Translations under genes and position numbers: made by a program | The notes under the pieces: generated by a model | Database searches by the model: none | Told to the model about the DNA's origin: nothing | What the model saw: the letters and a program-made list of their open reading frames with translations, nothing else | Shown: positions 7,346 to 13,853 of the stretch, one piece after another | Layout of the letters: the number at the start of each line of letters is the position of its first letter | How positions within the stretch are numbered: the stretch's first letter is position 1 | Origin: Bacteroidota bacterium | GTDB lineage: Bacteria > Bacteroidota > Bacteroidia > Chitinophagales > Chitinophagaceae | Length of the DNA: 13,853 bases | Reading direction: 5' to 3' | NCBI GenBank assembly: GCA_023409675.1 | Contig: JAEYRC010000023.1 | Location: forward strand, 1-13,853

Positions 7346-9943
7346 TTAATTCAGCAATCGCTTCACCTCATTCAGCTTCATCAATGCCTCCACCGGTGTA
7401 AGCCTGTTGATATCAATACTCTCCAGCATCGTACGGATGTTCGTAAAAGTTTCTGTATGGGCATCAAAAATAGAAAGCTGAACTTTTGGCGCATTCAGTT
7501 TCTTAACCTGATCTCCAATAGATTCATCCCCATGTTTTTCTTCCAGTTGCTTTAAGATTTCATTTGCCCGCTGGATCAATGCCGGTGGCATACCCGCCAT
7601 ACGCGCTACATGAATTCCAAAGCTATGGGTGCTTCCACCGGGTGCCAGTTTTCTAAGGAAGATGATCTTATTACCTGATTCTTTATTGGTGATATGAAAA
7701 TTCTTTATTCGAAGTAATTTGTTTTCCAGTTCATTGAGTTCATGGTAGTGCGTGGCGAAAAAAGTTTTGGGCGCCTGTGGGGCATTGTGCAGGTATTCAG
7801 CAATGCTCCAGGCGATGGAAATTCCATCATAGGTTGATGTGCCCCGACCGATCTCATCGAGGATGATCAGGCTCCGAGGGGAAATGTTATTAATGATACT
7901 GGCGGTTTCATTCATCTCCACCATAAATGTTGATTCGCCCCCACTGAGGTTATCGCTGGCACCTACCCGCGTAAAGATCTTGTCGGTCAGGGGAATTTTC
8001 GCCTGGGATGCCGGAACAAAACTGCCGATATGCGCCATCAGCGTAATTAATGCAGTTTGCCGGAGCAGGGCACTCTTACCACTCATATTCGGCCCTGTTA
8101 GAATTATGATCTGCTGCGATTGCGGATCAAGCGATATATCATTGGCAATATAACTTTCTCCACTGGGAAGGTTCTTTTCGATAACGGGATGCCGGCTATC
8201 TTTCAGTTCCAATTCCATACCATCATGAAGCTGCGGCCGGGTATATTTTTGCTGTAACGCATTTTGCGCAAAGCCGCACAGACAATCGAGTGAGGCCAAT
8301 ATATTTCCATTGACCTGTATGGGAGCAATATAATCCTGTAGCTCGAGTAACAGTTTCTCATAAACAGCCTGTTCAATGGCCAGAATCTTTTCCTCCGCAC
8401 CCATGATCTTATCCTCATATTCTTTCAGTTCCGGCGTTATAAAGCGCTCGGCATTGGCAAGGGTTTGTTTGCGAATCCAGCGTTCCGGAACTTTTGATTT
8501 CTGGGAATGGGTAACTTCAAGATAATATCCAAAAACATTATTAAACCCGATCTTGAGGGTGGTGATACCGGTTGCCTCCGCTTCTTTCTGCTGAAGCGTG
8601 ATCAGGTATTGTTTTCCTCCGGAAGCGATCTGGCGTAATTCATCGAGTTCTGAATGAACCCCGTCTTTAATTACGTTTCCTTTATTGATTACTGCAGGCG
8701 GATTTTCATTGATCTCCGAAAGGATCTTCTGACAGATCATGTGACAGGGATTCAGGGCATCTGCCAGTCGCAGCAGGTACGCATTTGATGAATTTCCCAC
8801 CAGGGTTCTGATCTCCTGAATATGAAGTAAGCCCCTGGCCAATTGAAGCACTTCACGGGGATTGATCTTTTTTACAGGAATTTTACTGGCCAGCCGTTCA
8901 ATATCACCGCACTGTTTGATATGCTGCACCAGTTTGGTTCGGATATCTACCTCACGAATCAAAAATTCTACCAGGTTAAGCCGTTCATTGATCTTGTGCA
9001 TGTCGTTGAGCGGTAGCAGCATCCATCGCTTCAGCAGCCGGGCTCCCATGGGTGAAACGGTAGTATCGAGTACTCCAAGCAGGGTCAGACCAGTATCATT
9101 TCCACTACCCAATAATTCAAGATTACGAATGGTGAACTTATCCATCCACAGGTGTTCCTCCCGGTCGATACGCTGAATTACGGTGATATGCTGCAGGTTA
9201 GGATGTTCGGTATCTTTAAGGTAATGCAGAATAGCACCGGCGGCAATAATTCCTTCCTGCATATCTTCAATGCCAAAACCTTTGAGCGAATGCGTCTCAA
9301 AATGTTTCAGCAGACTATCCGTAGCGTATGTAGAATCGAAGATCCAGGATTCCAGGGAATAGGTATAAAAACCGGTTCCGAAAACTTCTTTAAAGTGTTT
9401 CTGAAAATTGCGCTGGAAAATTATTTCGGCGGGATTCAGGGTTTGCAACAGCTTATCAATATATTCCTGGTTCCCTTCAGCTACAAAGAATTCTCCGGTA
9501 GTAATATCCAGAAACGCTATGCCCAGGCGATTGTCAGTAAAATGAATCGCGGCCAGGAAATTATTGCGGGAATGTTCCAGTAATTTTTCATTAGTGGCAA
9601 TACCCGGAGTTACCAGTTCCGTCACACCCCGTTTAACAATGCCCTTTGCCTGTTTGGGGTCTTCAAGTTGATCGCAGATCGCTACACGATGCCCGGCCCT
9701 GACCAGTTTATGCAGATAGGTATCCAGGGAATGATGGGGAAATCCGGCAAGTTCACTGGATGCCGCCGATCCATTGTTTCTTTTGGTGAGCGTAATGCCC
9801 AGAACCGCCGAAGCAATGATCGCATCCTGACCGAAGGTTTCATAAAAATCACCCACCCTGAACAGCAAAATAGCATCGGGAAATCGCTGTTTAATTGCCC
9901 GGTGTTGCTGCATTAATGGGGTTTCCTGCTGAGTTTTTGCCAA
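7346..9943 (-). CDS. mutS: DNA mismatch repair protein MutS
   Basis: MutS binds mismatched or looped bases and, with MutL, starts repair. The mismatch-wedging motif GDFYETF lies near the N-terminus. The ATPase has Walker A GPNMSGKS (around 8072-8095), Walker B LIILDEIGRGTSTYDG and the FATHYHEL segment. The connector, lever and clamp regions fill the middle, and length (865-874 residues) is normal. No ATG precedes the conserved part except one in TPLMQQH. A TTG at 9943 gives the start MAKTQQETPLMQQH, typical of relatives, while a TTG at 9970 adds nine residues but overlaps a TACATTTG promoter-like box. I prefer 9943. The gene stands alone; mutL is not in the window. Its 3' end touches a 19-bp stem-loop. 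Confidence 0.96.
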   Translation of the reverse strand: MAKTQQETPLMQQHRAIKQRFPDAILLFRVGDFYETFGQDAIIASAVLGITLTKRNNGSAASSELAGFPHHSLDTYLHKLVRAGHRVAICDQLEDPKQAKGIVKRGVTELVTPGIATNEKLLEHSRNNFLAAIHFTDNRLGIAFLDITTGEFFVAEGNQEYIDKLLQTLNPAEIIFQRNFQKHFKEVFGTGFYTYSLESWIFDSTYATDSLLKHFETHSLKGFGIEDMQEGIIAAGAILHYLKDTEHPNLQHITVIQRIDREEHLWMDKFTIRNLELLGSGNDTGLTLLGVLDTTVSPMGARLLKRWMLLPLNDMHKINERLNLVEFLIREVDIRTKLVQHIKQCGDIERLASKIPVKKINPREVLQLARGLLHIQEIRTLVGNSSNAYLLRLADALNPCHMICQKILSEINENPPAVINKGNVIKDGVHSELDELRQIASGGKQYLITLQQKEAEATGITTLKIGFNNVFGYYLEVTHSQKSKVPERWIRKQTLANAERFITPELKEYEDKIMGAEEKILAIEQAVYEKLLLELQDYIAPIQVNGNILASLDCLCGFAQNALQQKYTRPQLHDGMELELKDSRHPVIEKNLPSGESYIANDISLDPQSQQIIILTGPNMSGKSALLRQTALITLMAHIGSFVPASQAKIPLTDKIFTRVGASDNLSGGESTFMVEMNETASIINNISPRSLIILDEIGRGTSTYDGISIAWSIAEYLHNAPQAPKTFFATHYHELNELENKLLRIKNFHITNKESGNKIIFLRKLAPGGSTHSFGIHVARMAGMPPALIQRANEILKQLEEKHGDESIGDQVKKLNAPKVQLSIFDAHTETFTNIRTMLESIDINRLTPVEALMKLNEVKRLLN

Positions 9944-9967
9944 ATCCTGATATTTTATTGAACCGGA

Positions 9968-9975
9968 CAAATGTA
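9968..9975 (-). promoter_or_regulatory. Candidate -7 box (TACATTTG) for mutS
   Basis: On the minus strand the sequence TACATTTG fits TAnnTTTG, the Bacteroidota -7 consensus. Transcription would begin a few bases further, about 20 nt before the TTG at 9943. No TTG sits at the usual 17-23 bp spacing upstream; one lies 12 bp away, which is too close. The -7 match alone is modest evidence. Confidence 0.4.
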
Positions 9976-10232
9976 CTCAACCCAAGGCAACTTTTTGATG
10001 TGTTATAACAGGGTAGTAGCGGTGCTTTACACGATGTTGACAAAATGACGATAATTTCTGCAGCATCCGGAGATTCTATGCGCGAATTTCAGGAATACCT
10101 GATTTTCGGCCAGCATGCTATAAATGGGCTTTTATTGGATATTCTCCGGTTTCAACCCAGAAAAAAAACCTCTTCACCTGTGCAACCAACGCGCTCTGCA
10201 AAAAGGTTAATTTTCAATCAATATGTTAACAG

Positions 10233-10586
10233 CTACATCCCTGGCAGCGCAGTTTCTCTGATCTCCACACTCGTCTGGTCACCATTCAATATGGGGCATT
10301 TCGAAGCAATAGTTGTGGCTTCATCTATATTATCCGCTGTAAGGATGATATACCCGGCTACCGACATAGTATCTTCCGTATAGGGCTTGTGGGTAATTTG
10401 ACCTTTGGGTTTAAGTACCCGTCCTTCTCTGGATAAATGATTTCCACCATTGGCCAGTTGGCCATTATCCTCAATTTCATTTATCCATAACATCCATTGC
10501 CGCATGTATTGTTCCATTTGTTTTTTAGAAGGTTGCTTCTTCGGATCAGTGATATCCATTCTGAACAGCAGAACAAATGTTTTCAT
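10233..10586 (-). CDS. YCII-domain (YciI-like) protein
   Basis: The 117-residue protein starts at the ATG at 10586 (MKTFVLLFRMD); an upstream in-frame start would add eight residues without family support. It has the ferredoxin-like layout of the YCII family: an initial beta strand, a helix rich in Met/Gln (KKQMEQYMRQWMLWINEIEDNG), a loop with GGNHL, then GYIILTADNIDEATTIASKCPIL, the best-conserved segment of this group. Members are small, probably enzymatic cytoplasmic proteins whose reaction is mostly unknown, and some occur next to ECF sigma factors. None is seen here. A DinB-like gene lies 130 bp upstream on the same strand; co-transcription is possible but the gap is wide. Confidence 0.8.
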   Translation of the reverse strand: MKTFVLLFRMDITDPKKQPSKKQMEQYMRQWMLWINEIEDNGQLANGGNHLSREGRVLKPKGQITHKPYTEDTMSVAGYIILTADNIDEATTIASKCPILNGDQTSVEIRETALPGM

Positions 10587-10715
10587 TATTATATCGATTT
10601 GTGTAAACAATTCTTTGGGTTATTCTCAACCATTAAGCATGAAAGCCCGGTACTTTTACCGCGAATGATTGGATGGAAATCCTTCAAAAACTTTAATAAC
10701 AATATTGCTCAGCGA

Positions 10716-11225
10716 TCACGCTGCATTAAGCGATGATATGCAGTTATTCAGTTGCCGGAGATGTCTTAAGGTATGAACAGTATGAAAATGCAGCCATTCA
10801 AGGCGGGTAAGGTGGCCAAAAGCTGGAAATTCTGCGGCCAGACAAAGTACGCCCAGGTCATGGTGCCGGGCGAACCCGATAATTTCATCTCTCGTTTTTA
10901 GGATATTCTTCAGCAAAAGCTCTTTTTCAATAGGAGCCTGTGATGGATAATTAAAATCTGATGGCTCCGCTTTCATCTTAATGTCGAAATTCAGGAAGAG
11001 CGAAGAAAGCGATGCGCATTTTTCATCAATAGGTCGGTTTGCATCACCTGTATCACTTTTTAATAAAGTCCAGGAATTATACGATTTCAGAAGATGATCG
11101 CCAATTTGTCCGGCAGTCCAGCTATGTTCAAAAGGAATTTTATTCAATAAAACTTCACTTAAGCTGTCACAATTTTCTAACAGCTCGTTGATGGCGGTCT
11201 CGAATGCATGTATAACATTGTTCAT
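10716..11225 (-). CDS. DinB-like four-helix-bundle protein
   Basis: The 169-residue protein (ATG at 11225; an ATG at 11240 would add five residues) looks like the DinB/YfiT superfamily of four-helix metal-binding proteins. Support comes from the helix carrying FEHSWTAGQIGDHLLKS and the C-terminal FGHLTRLEWLHFHTVHTLRHLRQL, which supply three histidines in the usual arrangement (one in the second helix, an HxxxH in the last). Some relatives are thiol-dependent S-transferases for bacillithiol or mycothiol; for most the reaction is unknown. It lies downstream of a Crp/Fnr gene on the same strand, separated by about 200 bp that contain an FNR-like palindrome. I infer family membership from motif pattern only; the length fits. 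Confidence 0.75.
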   Translation of the reverse strand: MNNVIHAFETAINELLENCDSLSEVLLNKIPFEHSWTAGQIGDHLLKSYNSWTLLKSDTGDANRPIDEKCASLSSLFLNFDIKMKAEPSDFNYPSQAPIEKELLLKNILKTRDEIIGFARHHDLGVLCLAAEFPAFGHLTRLEWLHFHTVHTLRHLRQLNNCISSLNAA

Positions 11226-11402
11226 CGTTGGTTGGTGCATTTAAAATTCAGTTAATAAAATTGATGTTTAATATGTTCTAAAGCCGATCCTCCGGTTGTC
11301 TTATGATCAGCTTGAGCACTCCTTCAGCAGCAAAGTTCTTTTGTACCTTCATTATTTATCAATAACAACGACACAAAACTCCATCATAAACCCGAGTTAT
11401 TG

Positions 11403-11418
11403 TTTGACATAGGTCAAA
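11403..11418. promoter_or_regulatory. FNR/Crp-like palindrome TTTGAC-ATAG-GTCAAA
   Basis: Perfect 6-bp arms around four bases, very close to the FNR-family consensus TTGAT-N4-ATCAA and to the TTGAC-N4-GTCAA sites of related regulators. It starts 6 bp beyond the Crp/Fnr stop codon (11425) and about 180 bp before the DinB-like start, in the intergenic space both genes share on the minus strand. A GAACTTTG sequence (11331-11338, minus strand) with a TTG 21 bp upstream could be the promoter it acts on. Confidence 0.5.
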
Positions 11419-11424
11419 ATCGCT

Positions 11425-11991
11425 TCAACCAGATTTCAACCTGCTGAGCGTTTCTTCCCGGATATCCAGATAGGAAGCTAATATTCTGTTAGACACCTGT
11501 TGAATCAATTCCGGGCTTTCCTGCATAATCTGATCATAACGTTGTTTAGCCGTAAGTCGCACACGCTGTTCAATTTTACGGTTTTGAAAAGCATAAGCCA
11601 TCTCCAGTATCCGCTGATAGAATTTGCTGAAATTTTCCATCTCATTTATCAGGCGATAAAAATCGGTGTGATGAATAGCAGAAAGCTCAGTTACTTCAAA
11701 TGCTTCAATACATTCTACAGAGGGTTTCTGAGCAGTAAAGCTGGTCAGCGCGGTACCCAAATGATTTTTGAGCATGATATACCTGGTTTTTTCATGTCCG
11801 TTCATATCGGTGAAAAAAGTTCGTATACCGCCAATGTGGATAAAATAGAAATGTTTGCAGACACTACCTTCCCGCAATAAGATTTCGTTTTTAAGGACAG
11901 TTTTCAGCTTAAAATGGTTCCCTATTACCTTCAACTCATCATCAGCAAAGGGGGCAAACATTTTTAGCACAGAGGCTAAATTACCTGTCAT
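11425..11991 (-). CDS. Crp/Fnr-family transcriptional regulator
   Basis: A sensor domain is followed by a helix-turn-helix. From the ATG at 11991 (a GTG at 11997 adds two residues) the protein has 188 residues. The cyclic-nucleotide-binding beta-barrel fold shows in ILLREGSVCKHFYFIHIGGIRTFF. The region where CRP has its phosphate-binding cassette reads HLGTALTSFTAQKPSVECIEAF, lacking the usual Glu and Arg, so cAMP binding is doubtful. No FNR-type cysteine set is seen either. The C-terminus reads ASYLDIREETLSRLKSG, whose E-x-x-S-R recognition pattern is like that of FNR. The gene is divergent from the RNA methyltransferase gene. The signal sensed is unknown. Confidence 0.85.
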   Translation of the reverse strand: MTGNLASVLKMFAPFADDELKVIGNHFKLKTVLKNEILLREGSVCKHFYFIHIGGIRTFFTDMNGHEKTRYIMLKNHLGTALTSFTAQKPSVECIEAFEVTELSAIHHTDFYRLINEMENFSKFYQRILEMAYAFQNRKIEQRVRLTAKQRYDQIMQESPELIQQVSNRILASYLDIREETLSRLKSG

Positions 11992-12193
11992 ATACACGTT
12001 TTAATGATGAATTTAGGCAATATCGCCAGCCAATGGCCTGATATCTCCATCCTTCAACCATTACCTTTCGGTTTTAAGCTGTTTAGCGGAAATACAATCT
12101 GATAGCAATGCCTTATTTTTCAACTGAGCCCGAGGATAGGTTTGGAAGAATTACTGATTAGTTGAAGGAGTCAATTATTTGCGTGTACAAAAC

Positions 12194-12201
12194 TACCTTT
12201 G
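12194..12201 (+). promoter_or_regulatory. Candidate -7 box (TACCTTTG) of the methyltransferase gene
   Basis: TACCTTTG matches TAnnTTTG exactly and ends four bases before the ATG at 12206. Transcription would start at or next to the start codon. No TTG sits at the usual -33 spacing; the nearest (12179-12181) is 12 bp upstream. Confidence 0.5.
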
Positions 12202-12205
12202 CACC

Positions 12206-12775
12206 ATGCGAAAATTAAGCATGGATGAATTGGGCAGAAAAACCGTAACCCAGTTTCACGAAGCAGAAAAAACTCCGGTGATCATTGTTCTGGACAATAT
12301 CCGCAGCATGCATAATGTCGGCAGCATCTTCCGGTCGGCCGATGCCTTCCTGATCGAAGCAATCTATTTATGCGGTTATACGCCACAGCCTCCCCACCGG
12401 GATATTCATAAGACAGCGTTAGGTGCTACCGATACGGTTTCATGGACCTATTTTCCTAAAACGGAAGATGCAGTGACTGTATTAACGCAACGGGGGTATG
12501 CGGTTTATGCGGTAGAACAGGCGGAAACCAGTCTGTCTGCGGAATCTTTACCGGAAATAGAGGAGCAAAAAATAGCGCTCATATTCGGCAATGAAGTCTC
12601 CGGAGTAGACCCTGCACTGCTGCCCAATTGCCGGGGTATTATCGAGATACCCCAGGCGGGTATGAAACATTCGCTGAATGTTTCTGTTGCGGCGGGAATC
12701 GTTTTATGGGAATGCTTCAAACTTTTCCAACCATCCATCAAGGAGAACCAAATTATCCGGAATGAAAACCATTAA
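12206..12775 (+). CDS. TrmH/SpoU-family RNA 2'-O-methyltransferase
   Basis: SPOUT enzymes of this branch use S-adenosylmethionine to methylate ribose 2'-hydroxyls in tRNA or rRNA. The 189-residue product contains all three family motifs: NIRSMHNVGSIFRSADAF with N37 and R43, IALIFGNEVSGVD, and IEIPQAGMKHSLNVSVAAG, which together form the trefoil-knot cofactor site. It lacks the N-terminal L30e-like RNA-binding domain of RlmB, so the target (tRNA position 18, another tRNA site or 23S rRNA) cannot be named. The ATG at 12206 gives MRKLSMDELGRK, typical for relatives; an upstream TTG at 12179 would overlap the -7 box. The last 14 bases overlap the next gene, pointing to coupled translation. Confidence 0.88.
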   Translation: MRKLSMDELGRKTVTQFHEAEKTPVIIVLDNIRSMHNVGSIFRSADAFLIEAIYLCGYTPQPPHRDIHKTALGATDTVSWTYFPKTEDAVTVLTQRGYAVYAVEQAETSLSAESLPEIEEQKIALIFGNEVSGVDPALLPNCRGIIEIPQAGMKHSLNVSVAAGIVLWECFKLFQPSIKENQIIRNENH

Positions 12776-13697
12776 AAATTACCTGGGGCTGGTCACTTTT
12801 GCCCATACCATTTTTGCCTTTCCATTTGCCCTTATTGGTTTTTTTCTGGGATGCCTGGATGCGGGCTTTATTCGCGGCATAGCTCCGGTTTCCCGTTTCA
12901 CACCCCAGGAACTGTATTATGCTCCGACCACTATGCAGGAGATGGTTATACGCTTTGTATTTGTGGTATTGTGTATGGTTTTTGCGCGCAGTGCCGCAAT
13001 GGCCTTTAACCGCTATCTTGATGCCGCCTGGGATGCTAAAAACCCACGGACCGCAATCCGGGAAATACCGTCCGGAAAAATTTCTAAAAAGAACGCGCTG
13101 ATCTTTACCATCATCAACGCTGTAGCCTTTGTGCTTTCCGCATGGTTTATCAATCCGGTATGCTTTTATTTGTCCCCGATAGCTTTATTTGTCATCCTTT
13201 TCTATAGTTACACCAAGCGATTTACTGCGCTTTGCCACCTGGTACTTGGACTTGGGCTTTCACTCGCGCCTATCGGGGCTTATCTTGCTGTAACGGGTGT
13301 ATTTTCTTTAATTCCGGTGCTGTTTAGTATTTCGGTAATCTGCTGGGTGAGTGGTTTTGATATTATATATGCTTTGCAGGATGAGGAATTCGACCGGGAA
13401 CATCAGTTGAATTCTATTCCCGTTAAGTTTGGCAAAGCCGGTGCACTGCGGGTATCGGAACTGTTACATATTGTCAGCGCATTGAGTCTGGCTGTAGCAG
13501 GATACCTGGGAAATTTTGGAACGGCCTACTGGATTGGCTTTGTACTATATTCTGCCATGCTGATCTATCAGCATTATATAGTTTCCCCCAACGATCTACG
13601 TCGGGTAAACCGAGCATTTATGACTGCCAACGGGTTTGCCAGTCTGGCTTTCGCCATTTTTGTGATTGCGGATATTTTTTTGAGCAGAGCTGGCTAG
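12762..13697 (+). CDS. ubiA: UbiA-family polyprenyltransferase, probably for menaquinone (MqnP-like)
   Basis: Integral-membrane enzyme that transfers a polyprenyl chain to an aromatic ring. The 311-residue product has many hydrophobic segments. The first Asp-rich motif is NRYLDAAWD (N83, D87, D91) followed by NPRTAIREIPSG; the second is YALQDEEFD (D207, D211). Both are intact. It resembles the group often labelled 4-hydroxybenzoate polyprenyltransferase, which in quinone-poor Bacteroidota is thought to act on 1,4-dihydroxy-6-naphthoate in the futalosine menaquinone pathway. Choosing between these substrates needs the rest of the genome. The ATG at 12762 lies inside the last codons of the RNA methyltransferase gene. 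A loop of about 35 residues between the first two helices is longer than in E. coli UbiA. Confidence 0.85.
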   Translation: MKTIKNYLGLVTFAHTIFAFPFALIGFFLGCLDAGFIRGIAPVSRFTPQELYYAPTTMQEMVIRFVFVVLCMVFARSAAMAFNRYLDAAWDAKNPRTAIREIPSGKISKKNALIFTIINAVAFVLSAWFINPVCFYLSPIALFVILFYSYTKRFTALCHLVLGLGLSLAPIGAYLAVTGVFSLIPVLFSISVICWVSGFDIIYALQDEEFDREHQLNSIPVKFGKAGALRVSELLHIVSALSLAVAGYLGNFGTAYWIGFVLYSAMLIYQHYIVSPNDLRRVNRAFMTANGFASLAFAIFVIADIFLSRAG

Positions 13698-13746
13698 GAT
13701 TGTTGGTGCTGAGGTTTTGTGGGCAAACAGGAAGAAAAAAACGGTT

Positions 13747-13766
13747 TGATTGCAGTTAAACAATCA
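13747..13766. repeat. Short inverted repeat downstream of ubiA
   Basis: TGATTG (13747-13752) and CAATCA (13761-13766) form a 6-bp stem with an 8-base loop, 50 bp after the prenyltransferase stop. No T-run follows on the plus strand. It may mark the transcript end, but the evidence is thin. Confidence 0.2.
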
Positions 13767-13853
13767 GGGTTAGGAAAAAGGCTTGTGTTAGTTTTACCAT
13801 ACCATAACATATCGTGAATTGGTTACGCAAACATTCTACCGGAGGGATGGATT

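Noticed and set aside
9152..9583. 143-codon plus-strand open frame inside mutS
   Set aside because: It lies wholly antisense to the conserved MutS connector region and is best explained by the codon bias of mutS.
10045..10383. Open frame of 112 codons on the plus strand upstream of and overlapping the YCII gene
   Set aside because: It runs antisense through a recognisable YCII-family gene and its protein has no family-like features. The part outside (10045-10232) shows no motif.
13841..13853. GGAGGG-ATG at the window edge as a new gene start
   Set aside because: The purine run is only one base from the ATG, too close for a ribosome-binding site, and too little sequence remains to judge a frame.
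1..13853. CRISPR array, insertion sequence, phage, toxin-antitoxin or defence system
   Set aside because: No spaced direct repeats, transposase motifs, terminal inverted repeats with target duplications, or recognised defence domains were seen on either strand.

Overview
The window looks like chromosomal DNA from a member of the Bacteroidota, most likely the Chitinophagaceae or a close relative. Supporting signs are a lipoprotein-type GH13 enzyme, a small outer-membrane beta-barrel protein ending in aromatic residues, an atypical Crp/Fnr regulator, a UbiA-family prenyltransferase of the menaquinone type, and promoter-like motifs matching the Bacteroidota -7 consensus TAnnTTTG. The lineage call is inferred from protein flavour and motifs; no search was run.

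Layout. Positions 1-959 hold the 3' part of a phosphohexomutase gene of the GlmM type. It is interrupted by an in-frame TAG at 735-737, just before the C-terminal phosphate-binding domain. A group I cysteine desulfurase follows (1083-2219). Next is a tight co-directional trio: a GH13 lipoprotein (2337-3707), an FGGY gluconokinase (3728-5221) and a short-form 6-phosphogluconate dehydrogenase (5232-6128). After a 445-bp gap without genes comes an outer-membrane beta-barrel protein (6574-7242). It converges on mutS (minus strand, 7346 to about 9943), and a 19-bp stem-loop fills the space between the two stop codons. On the minus strand lie a YCII-domain protein, a DinB-like four-helix protein and a Crp/Fnr regulator. 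On the plus strand a SpoU/TrmH RNA methyltransferase and a UbiA prenyltransferase overlap by 14 bp.

How the parts work together. Gluconokinase and 6PGDH together take gluconate to ribulose 5-phosphate, giving an oxidative pentose-phosphate entry that does not need glucose-6-phosphate dehydrogenase. The GH13 lipoprotein just upstream could supply sugar from alpha-glucans at the cell surface or in the periplasm. The Crp/Fnr gene ends 6 bp from a perfect FNR-like palindrome (TTTGAC-N4-GTCAAA) that lies upstream of the DinB-like gene. The regulator's recognition helix carries the E-x-x-S-R pattern of FNR, so regulator and site may belong together. The methyltransferase gene has a -7-like box four bases before its ATG, implying a leaderless or nearly leaderless mRNA.

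No CRISPR array, insertion sequence, phage, tRNA or rRNA was seen. Most of the window is ordinary housekeeping and metabolic DNA. The best leads are the interrupted glmM-like gene, the FNR-like palindrome and the phased repeat/stem-loop between the omp gene and mutS.
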